This document shows positions 1 through 12,700 of a stretch of 24,188 nt of DNA, piece by piece. The translations under genes were made by a program, and so were the position numbers. The stretch's first letter is position 1. Every line of letters begins with the position of its first letter. The notes below the pieces were generated by a model that did not search any database, was not told the DNA's origin, and saw only the letters and a list, made by a program, of their open reading frames with translations. The stretch comes from Lenisia limosa (lineage: Eukaryota > Breviatea), in NCBI GenBank assembly GCA_001655205.1, contig LPNZ01005150.1, forward strand, positions 1 through 24,188. Reading direction: 5' to 3'.

Positions 1-25
1 ACTCATTAAAAGCTGGTTTTCACAG

Positions 26-138
26 CCCAGCCTACTCCGCCCTCGAAACCACCCAGTCAAAAGGTGTCTGACAGACAAGCCAGACTGGAACGATTGTTTT
101 CAGAGTTCAATGAAATGTTCACTATTCCTAAGCCGTAA
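26..138 (+). CDS. Probable last coding exon of a convergent neighbour (5' part outside)
   Basis: After a ttttcacag acceptor (AG at 24-25, or the AG at 29-30) the frame reads PTPPSKPPSQKVSDRQARLE, RLFSEFNEMF, TIPKP and stops at TAA, 136-138. The mix of a Pro/Ser-rich linker and a charged amphipathic helix looks like a real protein end rather than chance. A stop in the same frame at 7-9 requires an acceptor between, which is present. No family can be named from 36 residues. The gene would run toward the giant gene, tail to tail. Confidence 0.5.
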
Positions 139-729
139 CCTTGATGTGTCTGTTGTTTTGATTTTGTTTTCCTTTCTTGTTTTCTATGGTATTGCCAACG
201 GTTAGGCTGTTTCTGTTATTTATATTTATTTAACAATGGTGAGTGATAGATGAAAAACAGACAGTGACAAACAAAACATAATATAGCTATAGATGAAAAA
301 AAAAAAAAAAAAAAAAANNNNNNNNNNNNNNNNNNNNNNNNNNNNNNNNNNNNNNNNNNNNNNNNNNNNNNNNNNNNNNNNNNNNNNNNNNNNNNAAACA
401 AAATTATCACAATAATCATATTTTCAAATATACCAACGCCCTCTATCTTGCAAGAAACATTCCTGACTTTACATCCAGCAAACTGGCTTGTAATGTACTT
501 GAGTTAGAAGCAGTAAAATATCGTCACAGATAAACTACCAAAATCGGATTGCTTTCTTTATGTTTACAAAGAGTACAATTCTGGGATATGAGCAGAATGA
601 TGATTCATAAAAATGCATTATCACACATAATAACACAATAGATATAATAACTATAAATACAACCATTAATTATACAAACATTCAGCCTCATCTTAAAGAT
701 CCGAAAGTTGGAAACCACATCTGAACGGG
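139..729. other. Intergenic region between convergent genes
   Basis: It holds the 3' ends of both genes. It contains a poly-A tract at about 297-317 next to an assembly gap (318-395), and AT-rich sequence at 600-680. I see no gene, RNA or clear repeat. The T-rich stretch at 150-185 could belong to the 3' UTR of the plus-strand gene. Confidence 0.5.
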
Positions 730-798
730 CTACTCCAAGTCAATCATTTCAGTGTGTTCGGCCTCGGCCAGGGCTTCTCGTCGTTGGAAATCGTACTC
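730..798 (-). CDS. Last exon: acidic cytoplasmic tail and stop
   Basis: The acceptor (ccccag) at 799-800 is followed by an in-frame EYDFQRREALAEAEHTEMID, then LE and TAG at 730-732. It joins in phase 0 to ...VHKGGKLK of exon 901-999 at a GTGGCA donor. The tail is helical-looking and acidic. No PDZ-type or other known C-terminal motif is obvious. No clear AATAAA signal could be fixed downstream. Confidence 0.85.
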   Translation of the reverse strand, partial: EYDFQRREALAEAEHTEMIDLE

Positions 799-3700
799 CT
801 GGGGATTTGGTAAGATTCTTTCAAGAAAATATGTACATTAAACAATCTTGAGATCAAAGAAACATAGAGTGAAAATGCTGGTCAAAGACACGCGTGCCAC
901 CTTCAACTTGCCGCCTTTGTGTACACCTATCACGAGGGCTGTGATGAAGACTATGGGAACCGCAGTTAGAAGGACAAACACGAGCAGGGTTGTTGGCTCC
1001 TGTGGAGGGGGGTACATGACAAAGGATATCTTAATAAGACTTCACTTCAGTCCCAAAAAAAGACTGAATTCCTCAATAAACTCTCAATTTATATCGATAT
1101 TTTACCCATCTGTTTCGGACCGATGGGAAGCCTACGATATCACAAAAATCTATGAGTTGGAACAAGGAGACGGGTAAAATCATTTCTTGCTAAACATCAA
1201 GACACACGAGTGCCCCCCTTCCTTACCCAATACGAGTCTCGGACATTTCCAAGGTAGGCGTTTCCAATCAACAGAATGGCCGCATTAATGAAAAGCGAAA
1301 ACCCATCCTGAAGGGTGAAAAGTGTACTGCATTGAGGGCTTCACTTCGGTTCGAAAAAAGACTAAAATTTTCGATAAATCCTCGAAAACTATCGATAGTT
1401 TACCGGGTTTTTTCGAACCGAAGTGAAGCTCCAGCTACATTCAGTCGCCATCCCATCTATTGAAAATAGAGCGCATCAATCACCCACAAGGAAGTTGAAT
1501 ATAGTGGAGCGGAAGGGCTTGGCTTGGAGATGTGCAAAGAAAATGAGAGTCAGGAGTGAGCAGCCGGCTGAGACCTAAGATAGTGAGATAGTGAATCAAA
1601 TCATTCAACTTTCGAAAAGGAAAAGGCGGCTCAAAATATTTTAAGGAAAAATGGAATAATCCTCAATGCTAACTCTTACTCCATATAAAATACACTAGTT
1701 TGTTATTGTGTATTGTCCACATTCCTTCTCTCACTTGCAACTGTGACTGTTTACTGAAGAACAGCACACACATCACCACCACAAGTTTGCGTAAAAGCAC
1801 CACAAGTTCCCAATAGGTATGCATTCGTGAGTACCTGGAATGATTAGGCTTAAACTGTTTTTAGAAAGCGATAAAAGATGTGTACTTCAGTTTGCTGTTT
1901 CTAGAATATATCACAGGCTTTTAAAAATCAATTCACACCAAATAGCCCCACAACCTTGCGTAAATGAAGCCAGTGATCGAGTATCTCTTATCCTCATAGG
2001 GGTCCTTGATTGCCCACAGAACGGAAAACAGTATACCAAGAGGTACCAAGAGAATCACAAATATGGCACTGATCTGGGGGTGGGGGTAAGATTGGAAAAA
2101 TGACGATACACGAGGGGGGAGGGGAGTGTAAATAATGTGGCTTCACAAATGAAAAATATTTTTTTAAAAAAAGCAAAAGAAAAGGACAAATAATTAGGAC
2201 ATAGCAAAAACACAATAAAAATTATAGTATCACTGAGGACCGTTCCAGTTACGATGATATATTCTAAGAGCTATCGACAGAACCCCTACACCCAGAGCAG
2301 CTACTGCGCCAGGTTAGTGCCCTTATGAACAGTGGCGGATTCGATGTTTCCCCTTTTTGTTGTCTCATTTACAATTGTGTTAGTTGTTTTCCTTATCATC
2401 CTGTTCGGCTGTTGCCTCTGGCCGTATTTCAATTGAGAAGGGCTTCCCTCTACACGAATGGGAAAACCCCAATGCTATTGGTGTGATGTTTATTATACCA
2501 TTATTGTTCAATGCCGATCCTATTATCCCATTTAACATTGGTTCCAATGTGAAGATACGTACTCGACACTCTACATCTCTGCCTCCGCTGATGAGTTGTT
2601 CGATGGTCGGTATATAATCTTTCAAAATAGTCGATTTCATTAAGCACGTTATTTTCGCGGTGGCTCTTTCCAGTAACCCTTGCCTACTGACAAAATCAAG
2701 CCTTTTGAGTCGTAGCCAAGTTAGCACTGAAACATGTAGTATTTCTAATTAATCTGCTTGCCTAATACTACCTAGATTCCCTACGGATCCCTTCAGTTCG
2801 TAGCAAACTTTGCCAAAAAGCTTCATTTAAAACTTTTCGGGGAAATGGGGGTGCATTACTTCGCAGGGGTCCGCTTAATGGTTATTTAACCCACCACACC
2901 ACTTAAGTGTTTCAAGTGGAAGCAAGCATATAGATAATATCGATATTCCTTTCAATATTATGTAGTCACGAAATGAAAATACAAGTACGTATTTATTTGA
3001 TGCTGATCAAACGCTTTCAGTTCATTGCTTGTCATACACGGGAGGTGTTCCTCAGAAGAAGAAAAATAAAACAATGAGTAGAGAAAAGAGCCTTCTCCCC
3101 TGAATAATCTCACGAAAAGAAAGCAAAAAGAGAAAGTGAAAAAAGGAAATAAAAAAGCAAAGTGAGAGAGTATATATAATTCTTCGGTCCCCCAGAAGCA
3201 CCCACCAAAGCGATTGGTTGGAATGTCAGATGGTAGCCCTCGTAGCATTTGATACCGGGCGAAGCGTCAAGCGTATACGTGTCCCCAGCTTCCTGAGAAG
3301 ATTAAACAGCAGAGTGTGAGGGCTTTCAGAGCAGAGCATTATGAACACTCTGGAGAAGAGAATGACTCTTCTGTTGGTACTTTCTAAAATCATATTAATA
3401 TTTTACATTTTAAATCTGAATAAGAGGATGAGAGGACCTCCCCCCCCCCAAGAAGCCCACTTTGGTGCAATCGTAGTACTCCAAAACAAGGCGCGCAAGA
3501 GGCAGGTAGAACAGAATCATAATGTTCTAAAAGGTTGAGACATAATTGCATAACTCTGCCGAAAAAGCTTTGAAAATCAAGTTAGTGTGAAATTTGTTGA
3601 AGTGTTATGTTTTAAAAGGACCACAAACATGGACATAACATATCTTTGACAAAGATGACAAGCACATCACGGCGCAACCAGGCTACCATAATAGCTCGAA

Positions 3701-6700
3701 GCAAGGCGTATGACAGATGAGTAATGTCATCATCGGCGAAGGGGGTCTTGATACGCCAAATCAGATGCTTCAATGATGTTGAAATCGGCACCAGAGGCGC
3801 ACTGGGTGGGTTAGCACAATGCATACAACAACAAATATTAAAAAAACTGAATAGGAATTCCAGCTTTATTCTCTTTTCACGATAAATAACTAACAACAAG
3901 TATTCCCAAAGGTTGACACAATGACAGAGACAGAGGTAGTCGTTTTACTTATTCCAAGAAAAACCTGCTCACCTAAGCTGTTGCTTCCCTGATTTGATCA
4001 GAATCACGGACCAGAGTCGTGTCAAGAGGTACACCAACACAATAAATAAGATGGCAGCAAGGGGGGAGAGGACCTTCATGATGTACTAGAGTTGTGAAGA
4101 TAGTTGGATTTCTTCTGTAGAGAAAATGAATAGCAAAGAGTTTTGAGACGAACTGAAGTGCCAAAAACCACCCCACATTTCTGGAGGAAGATAGCCTTGG
4201 CTTACCTTGTCATAGTAGGAGAACGTCTGACCGACAGCGCATTCAGGGGCTGCCAAGTCCACTGAAACAGTCAGATAGCTGGCTGAACTGAGAATCTTAT
4301 TTTTTGCTCCCCAGAATATAATGCAGAGAAATACAAAATAAAAACGAGGTTGTACCTGGCATTTGCAACTCAGCCCTATTGACTGTTAACCGTAACATTG
4401 ACATTGACACCACCCACCATTGGCGTTAACAACGCTGATCCAGTTGTATGTATCGCGCAACGACTTCGGCCAGTCAACCTTAAGAGGTCAGGAATAAAAT
4501 ACAGGCAACATTAAAGCGAGTATAGTTAAATGGCCTCAAAAAATGTCCTTTAACTCCGCTTTAAGAGCAGTCAAGAATAAAATAAACGTCATGTTAGGTA
4601 GCTTAGTTGTCTTATGTTTTTTTTTGTGGCAGACGAAGGGAGCCTGTGAACAGTATTATGAAACTAAAATGGGTCTACTTAAGCTTCATAAATGAATGTG
4701 TGGGTTGAATTTGAAGAACATATTTTATTAATCCTTGAGAGGAATAGAAAGTAAGAAAAAGAGAGAACGAAGAATACACCTTGAAGACAAATCATGTTTG
4801 AGGCCTACCTTGAAGGCCGGATATAAGGCCGTGACCTGAAGGAAATTGAAGAAGATGCGAATAGCGCCTAGTGACTCATACTGACTCGGTCGGTAGCTGC
4901 GGGGGGAGGGGTCAAGCGGAAATTATCTAAACCTGATAAATTATCAATTGGATAAATAGATTGCATATTATACCTAAATAAGGGTGAAAATGACATTGGC
5001 ATTTATAATTCTCATCACGATTCAGAATTATCCACTCGGCCTGGCTCAATGTTCGCACACAAACATACCTCCCCGTCCAAAAGCTATGAATACAGTAACA
5101 AAAAACAAGCTGAGTAGATGACTCACCAGTATGAACATATGAAGCAGGCAACCTATTGAAGAAGAAGAAGGCAAGAAAAGTAACCAACCTATTGAAGAAG
5201 AGGAAGGCAAGGAAAGCAGCAACCAGGGACACAAAAGCGGGGAGGAGGTAGAACATCGAATCTGTACAAGGCTGACATTGGACATCGATACGGAACCAAT
5301 CCTGAGTGGTAAAGGTTTGAATATTCTAATAATGCAAGCATAGGTGAAATGTTATGATAAGTGTACTTATAAAAAAAAAACACCGAGAGATTAAATTGGA
5401 CAACACTAGGCATGGTATATGGTATTAAAGTAGGTATTCCCATATTATATGTCAGATGACGTGTCCGACTTTTGTGGCAAATGAGCAATCATATGGATAT
5501 CATCCCTCAACAAACTCAGTATAATGGTATTATCTTCCCAAACCTCTAGGCAACACTTATTACTAAAAGCACCAGCAAACCTCTTGGCACTCCGAGCACA
5601 GATACCCCGTGTAGCCTTCAGCACATTCTGAGCCGCCAACACAGGCCTCGGGGAAGGGACATTGGAGGAAGGCTGACAATGTGAAGAAAAAAAGAGGGTT
5701 GTATTGCATGATCTTTTCAAGTACTGGGAAATTACATGTTTTGAGCGCTACTTGGCTAGTTCTAAAGGGCATCTGGCTGTTATGTATTAGAAACATTAAA
5801 TATATTCTAATCCAACCATCATAAATAATAGGGCTTCCCTACGGTCCCAAAAAGACTGTTTATTTATCGATATTTATCGAGGAGTTATCGAAAGATTAGG
5901 TCTTTATTGGGACGTACGGAATCCCTGATCTTAATAGACAAAGAATTGATCTCAACCAAAATATGTAATTAAATATGAATTGCGTTAATCAGTAATAACA
6001 ATTAAGCCAAACTATCTTCTTGAGCCCATCATACTCAGGTTTGAATCAATAGATTGGAAGTAACCTTGTTGGCTAATAGGTGGTCGTTCAACTGGTTTTC
6101 TGCAAGGTGAGATGACTGGTGATCTCAGTCAGTATCTAAAAACAACAAACAGAGAAATGTAAGATAGAGTTAGGGCTTCACTTCCCGAAATAAACCGAGA
6201 AAATATTGATAGTTTTCGAGGATTACCGAAGTGAAGTCCAAGAAGAATGAGTGCAATCCAGAACAATGCTCCTTTACAACTCAACCCCCGAGTAAAACAA
6301 TGTGAAAATTTCCAAACTTCCACATCCTACCCATTGATAAAAGCGACTCCACAATCGGCGCCGTCAACACAAATCTTACACAGGCCGTCATCTCGATAGA
6401 AGCCCCTGAATATCAGATAAGCCATTGATAGCAAATAACAAAGCGCGCAGCCCACACAATTACACAATTACACTTCAAAACTCTTTGTTATCCATGACAT
6501 GTAGTATATGATATGTGTGTTTTTACTTGAACATACCTCTCAAAAATCTCAAAAATCGTTATGAGTATCACAATCAAACATCCTTTCATTAGTGAACTTG
6601 GACAAAAAATATTGTGTGTTTCATAATCAACACCCTTGACCCACGCGTCACAGAAGCAGTCACTCTGTCCAATAGACCCGGCGGTCATGGTCACTTCATT

Positions 6701-9700
6701 GTCGGCACAGGCAAAACACTCAACATTCTGATAACCTGATTTGAAGTAGTTGAGGGGGCAAGGTTGACAAAGCTGTCCTTCGATTGTGGCTGAGGGGGGA
6801 GTAAAAAAAAGAAAATTCTCCGAAAAAAAAAAACAAAGCAATTTGTTGGCTTTTTTATTGTGGGACACCCGAGAGTTTGAAACATACAAACAAACAAACA
6901 AGGCCCGGGCCAGTTGCTTCGCAGGATCGCATCCCATCCCTCCAGCGTACGGGGGGGGGNNNNNNNNNNNNNNNNNNNNNNNNNNNNNNNNNNNNNNNNN
7001 NNNNNNNNNNNNNNNNNNNNNNNNNNNNNNNNNNNNNNNNNNNNNNNNNNNNNNNNACCCCCTCCCACTTATGATACCGTAACCCTCGTCACAAGAGCAG
7101 TAGGCACTACTGTTTCCAATTCGAATTTCCCTGCAAGATGAAGGGAAGAAGATTGTTCAAATTGGACTGAAGAGTGTTTCGGGGGGTGGAATTGCAAGAA
7201 GCTTTATGTTTAAACCTCTAGGAATGTGGTCATCTATTTATTGGCTTGAGAAATCGACCTGATATTATGTTTACTGCCCCCCCCCTCGTCTTAACACACT
7301 TTGACAACCCCCTCCTCCAGAAAGCTGTGCACGGGGTTGTAATGCAAATGATTGCGTGAATTAATTTTATATTATAATTCAATATCTCTTATAAGGCCAA
7401 ATACACCTTTTATTCACCCCCCCCCCACGAAGGCAGGCATTTGCACTCCTCGAAAGACGTGGATGCCGGGCTGTCTGTTAGCATTCGACTGCCGCAAGGA
7501 ACGCAGAGAGCCGTGAAGAGGAACTCAGAATCCTGGAAGGTGTGTCTAGGGGAGGGTAAAAAGATNNNNNNNNNNNNNNNNNNNNNNNNNNNNNNNNNNN
7601 NNNNNNNNNNNNNNNNNNNNNNNNNNNNNNNNNNNNNNNNNNNNNNNNNNNNNNNNNNNNNNNNNNNNNNNNNNNNNNNNNNNNNNNNNNNNNNNNNNNN
7701 NNNNNAGGCTCGCTTCTGCAGCACCACATCCCATTGACAACATTGAAAAAACAAAACCCAGCTATCGACAACTCTTTCAGATAACAATTATTATGTCCAC
7801 TGCTTCCAAATGAAATAGAATAACCACACGTAGACCCCCCTCACTGAGGACAAGGTTCACACGCAAGCCCGTCAGAGCTTCGAACAACCCAGCCCTTAGG
7901 GCATCCGCAAGTGGACTCGGGGTCAAGCTGCTCGCCTCCCCAGATCTAATGGCGTTATTGGGAGGACTGTCAAAAGCAGTTTTCTTTACTGGCACGCATA
8001 GATCACGAACATATGATGATGATAATACAATGTGGCCCTATTAAGTTGTCTAGGGGAGAGGAAACACATATGACGCCGTAGTGGACTTTGTCTTTTTCTC
8101 CCATCTTCATTCTATCATCTCCCATCTTCATTCTATCATCACCCAATTACCCCAGTATCGACATTCATCATGTTGTAGGGGCAGAAGCAAGACAGGGACT
8201 CATTGGAGTAAGATGGCAGATCTTCTAGCGCCAAGCCGGGCCACACGAGTTGGAAGTCTTCTTCCAACGTTGCCTGTTTATTAGAAGATAATTTCTAACA
8301 TGCTTTTCTATTTGGATGGCGAGGAGGGGGAAGCAATCTTTGGAAATCTGCAAAGCCGCCATTAATCACAAAAATGAATAAAAACATAAACATGATTGAT
8401 ATTTGCTCTAGATAACAGATACATATCCCTCCTGTTTCCTCTTAATAAAACATCCACATCTTCCATCCCAGCCACATTTTTGACCTGACTGAGAGGGTGA
8501 ACCGAGTCGGTCATCGAGGGACAAGATTGGCATGAGTATCGGCCGGTTTTAGGCTGATACGAGGCTAGGGGGGGGGGGGGGNNNNNNNNNNNNNNNNNNN
8601 NNNNNNNNNNNNNNNNNNNNNNNNNNNNNNNNNNNNNNNNNNNNNNNNNNNNNNNNNNNNNNNNNNNNNNNNNNNNNNNNNNNNNNNNNNNNNNNNNNNN
8701 NNTGAGAAACACAAAGGGGTCAAATCATGAAGAGTCTTCCCTTCGATATCAAAATAAGGACTATCACGAGAGTTCGTACCGTTATCACAGGGCACACAGG
8801 CCACGCTTATGGCAGTTTCAACGAACGTAAAACCTAATGCGTAAACAATCATTCAAGATAACTGTATTTAGATTAATTGTGCTCGTTGAACACAAACACT
8901 CTTCAAAACACTCTTGATACACCTCAGACGGTATCATTACGCACTTGTGAGCCCAACAAAGCTGCCCGCATACCAGGTTTGCAGACGCACCGAGACTGTT
9001 CTGATCCCACTGGCCAAATTCCCTGGAAGATGAGAAAAAGAAAAAAAACGAAAAACACAACGATAACGTATTACTTAAAAACTGTAAGAAGAACCTATCT
9101 TTTCAATTTGATCTAATACCAAGAGGTTTTGTTGGTTTGTTTATTTTCAATGAAATGGGTTCTTTTTAGATGTGTAAATGAATAATAAGTGATCAAACTT
9201 CATAACGGGTCCAAGTAAGATTGCTTTTTAACTAATTCTAGAGTGATATCGATCAATTATGCAAGCCGATTATAACCTACCAGGATGCTGTTTTCGATCT
9301 GTTCAGAGCACGTCTTCACTGAAAGGGTCGTGGGGTTCTCCTTTTCAAAGGCTGTTTCTACACCTTCGACAGCTACATAGTGAGTGTAAGGGCGGATAAA
9401 TGGTTTAATAGAGCTTTTTGATTTCCACAATTTCTGACAAATCGGCTAACAAGTCTTCAAATATGAGTATTATGTACATGTATATCGGATAACAAGTCTT
9501 CAAACATAAATATTATGCATATCGGATCCTTTTCGGACCAAAGGGCATGCTGGGGCACCATAACAATACCACGAACCGATTTTAAAAGTCACAGAATGCA
9601 CGGTGTTGGGCAATCCGAAGATACGAAGGTCTGAAAACTTGGCCACTCCATTCTATACTTGGTAAGTAGAAAAGGGATGAATTTCTGAAAATAGAAAGAA

Positions 9701-12700
9701 GCCCATCACCAGAATTTGAGACAAAAAATGTGCTAAAGTTACGAACACAAATTAACTTAGCCCCAGTCTTGCCCAACCGTTAACGGCACGGAATAACCAA
9801 TCAATTGTGAAGGAGGCGGGTGAACGATTATTTTAGCCACGCTTGCGAGGTGTGTAACAATGCTACCGTGAGCGTCAAGCTGAAACAGTGAGAACAGGTT
9901 TCGCAAACACTGGTACTAAAGAAGATTATTGACTTATTAAACACTTTTAGACACTTGTGACTACAGCATAGGAATGAGAGGTTGAAAGTTTGCATTACAA
10001 ACCAAATGGATCTCGGGAGTAGGGAGAATGGCGTCGTCGTTATTAAGGGTAAACAGCGGTACGGGTTGGATGACGGCAATATCAGTGGGATCAGATGTCT
10101 GGGTGAAAGATCTGGAATATCAAGGTGAAGGCTTTTCATCCTTGCAAAATCATGGATGGATTGTTATTCTGGTTCAATAGCAATTACAACGCGCCATTTC
10201 TGCTTCAAACAAGGAAATCCCAAATATATACATAGCTAGTATATATATATATATATCAATATACATTCAGAATAGACCCAGAAGAGTAGAATAAGGCACC
10301 CGACAAACATGCAAACAGCGCTAAATGTGACCAAACACAGCTCGTAAGTCCTAGCGTCTTTTGCAGGAATCGTAACGACCACAAGCTTGGTGATGAGAAT
10401 GAGAAAGTCTCTCTTTTGAAAGCAAAATAAGATTAAAATGACAATTGTTATTGATAAGAAGCAGCATATTGAGGGAAGGTCTGTGAAGTGAATGTCTGAA
10501 AAGTCGGGCAAAGGTTTTGACAGAAAAAGAATCACCAAAACCTTCAACAAATCCTTACTATCATTAAATAATGTTCGGAATCGAAATGCCCAACACCAGC
10601 ACATACCGAAGGGTGGGTGAGCGTTGTATCCAAAGTTAAACCATCGTAAAGAACTTCAGTGCGACTGTAGAGTCAGAATAGGGTTAATGATACATGCAAA
10701 ACAAAGCAAAAATAAAAATACATATTGCTGCCAACCTTGAGAGAACATTTTTCGTGTACAAAGCCAGCATGCACCCTTTTTCGGGGCAACTCACAGGAGT
10801 AAAAGAGGTTATTTCCTAATATGGTAAACAGTTCAAGGATAAAATCGCTCTTAGGGAAAATGAAGTCATCACAATACAGAGACGCTGGAACCCACCATAT
10901 CATCAACAACAAAGGAGATTGCTTGTGACGCATCATCAAGAGGGTAGTAGATCTTCTGATCAATAGATACTGAGAGCTGTAGAAGGATATTAAGAGATGA
11001 AAAATAATAATAATTGTTAAATAATTAATCATAAATGCCAAGTAGAACTACCTGTTTCAAAAAATGCAGATTATTATGATCACACAAGGGGATTGACGCA
11101 GTCAGAAAATATACTATACATCCTGATACAAAATAGTAAGTACTGAATATACTCCTCTCAAATCAAAGACATAGAAAGGAATATGATGTCCTAGAAGGGA
11201 ACGCCTTGCCCCATTCCTCCCACCTCATATTCAACGACAGCAGATTGAGGCACATAGTAGTTTTCAACGATACACACGAGGTAGCCTAAGTGTGAAAATG
11301 AATAAACTAAAAATATCGCCATTAAGGTCGTGTCAATTAACAAGCAAACAAATTTAGGGGTTCAAAACAGCTTATCCTTGTCCAACCTTCATTAGTGAAC
11401 CGAATGAATAGCGGTATAACATCTTTAACACCAGGCTCGTCCAACTGTGAGGAGTATTCACCTGGATAAAGCAATAATAAAAAGAGATTTCAAACGGGAA
11501 CAATTTGGGGTAAAGAATTGATCCTGAAACAATCAACGGACGAATAATCAGTATTTGAGGATGCTTTAACAAAATTAACTTGAGATTCCTACTTTTTAAG
11601 GTCAGCCTGCACATTGTCGTAGGGAAACGGTACAGCAGCGGATTGGTTAAGACCTACGTTGTTGGTGTCGATACAAAACATTAATCCATTGAAAAAACGT
11701 AAAAAAAATGTATGAAGATAAAGCAGTAGTATATCATGTAATATATAAGCCCCCTATGTATGTATCTCCAAAACAGTGAAGTATTCAATAACAAAAAAAA
11801 AACAATAACATTCAAATTTTATATTTGAAATAATCACAACCATAATCACAACCTTGGGCAAATAATGAATTTCATTACATTTCGCAAACCATGATTTCAA
11901 CCGGCAGCAAATTGTCGGGATCCACATAGAAGAGATCCTAAAGAAGTTGAGGATTATGGATTGACAAATACACCACGGCGCATTGACTTGGGATTCCCAT
12001 GGAATCTTGTGGAAATCTGAAGAAATTTATGGGATTCCCAAACACAACAACGGAAATCCAAATCCCAAGTTGATGCGCCGTGGTGTAGATGTTAACATCT
12101 TGCTGTATTTTTCGGATTGCCCCCTCCCCCCGATATCAGATACTTCCGCTATACCCCCCCCCCTCATGGAGTGGACAGAATCCTCCCATTCATACGTCAG
12201 AAGTAGACACGGACTTTACTGCAACAGCTTCATTGAGAGTGGTACTGATGTCGAACCATTCCGAGTCAACATATCTACAGAAATGAGACATCATTGGGTT
12301 ACTATGATGTGATATTGTGGTACGAAGCCTGGAAGCAGAATCGTGACATTGGACAAATGCTCAGGTCGTTGTAAGCTTGTACAGTCTCAGATCTATCGCA
12401 AATGGTTTTCCAGCAGCATCCCTCCTCACCCAGTGTATCGGAACTGAAATGACATTATGCCGAACCCGTCTTCCATATCCACTGAGCTGTATACTCTGCC
12501 TGAACGATACTCTGACGTCATGTTGTGCCACGTGTTGTTCACATTGTATCTAAAACAATTTTAGATAGTGTACACATATACGTAGTATATCATAGATGAT
12601 CTGATATAATATGAAATCTCCCGAGACATAATGCTTCGTTTAAAAACACATGGTCATGAAATTATTCACAAAACTCAAGAAGGCATATGATATGAAGCAA

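Noticed and set aside
848-1177. 109-codon plus-strand open frame
   Set aside because: It covers the minus-strand TM exon 901-999 and an intronic inverted repeat; the protein has no pattern, and the minus-strand reading is clearly coding.
5046-5285. Second possible span (LFFVTVFIAF) after TM1
   Set aside because: It does not fit phase: the exon 5189-5301 joins 4809-4896 directly in phase 2 and gives the expected spacing.
10236-10604. 122-codon hydrophobic minus-strand open frame
   Set aside because: It spans the intron 10386-10606 and reads exon 10309-10385 in the wrong frame; its hydrophobic look comes from T-rich intron DNA. The other frame of 10309-10385 joins both neighbours in phase.
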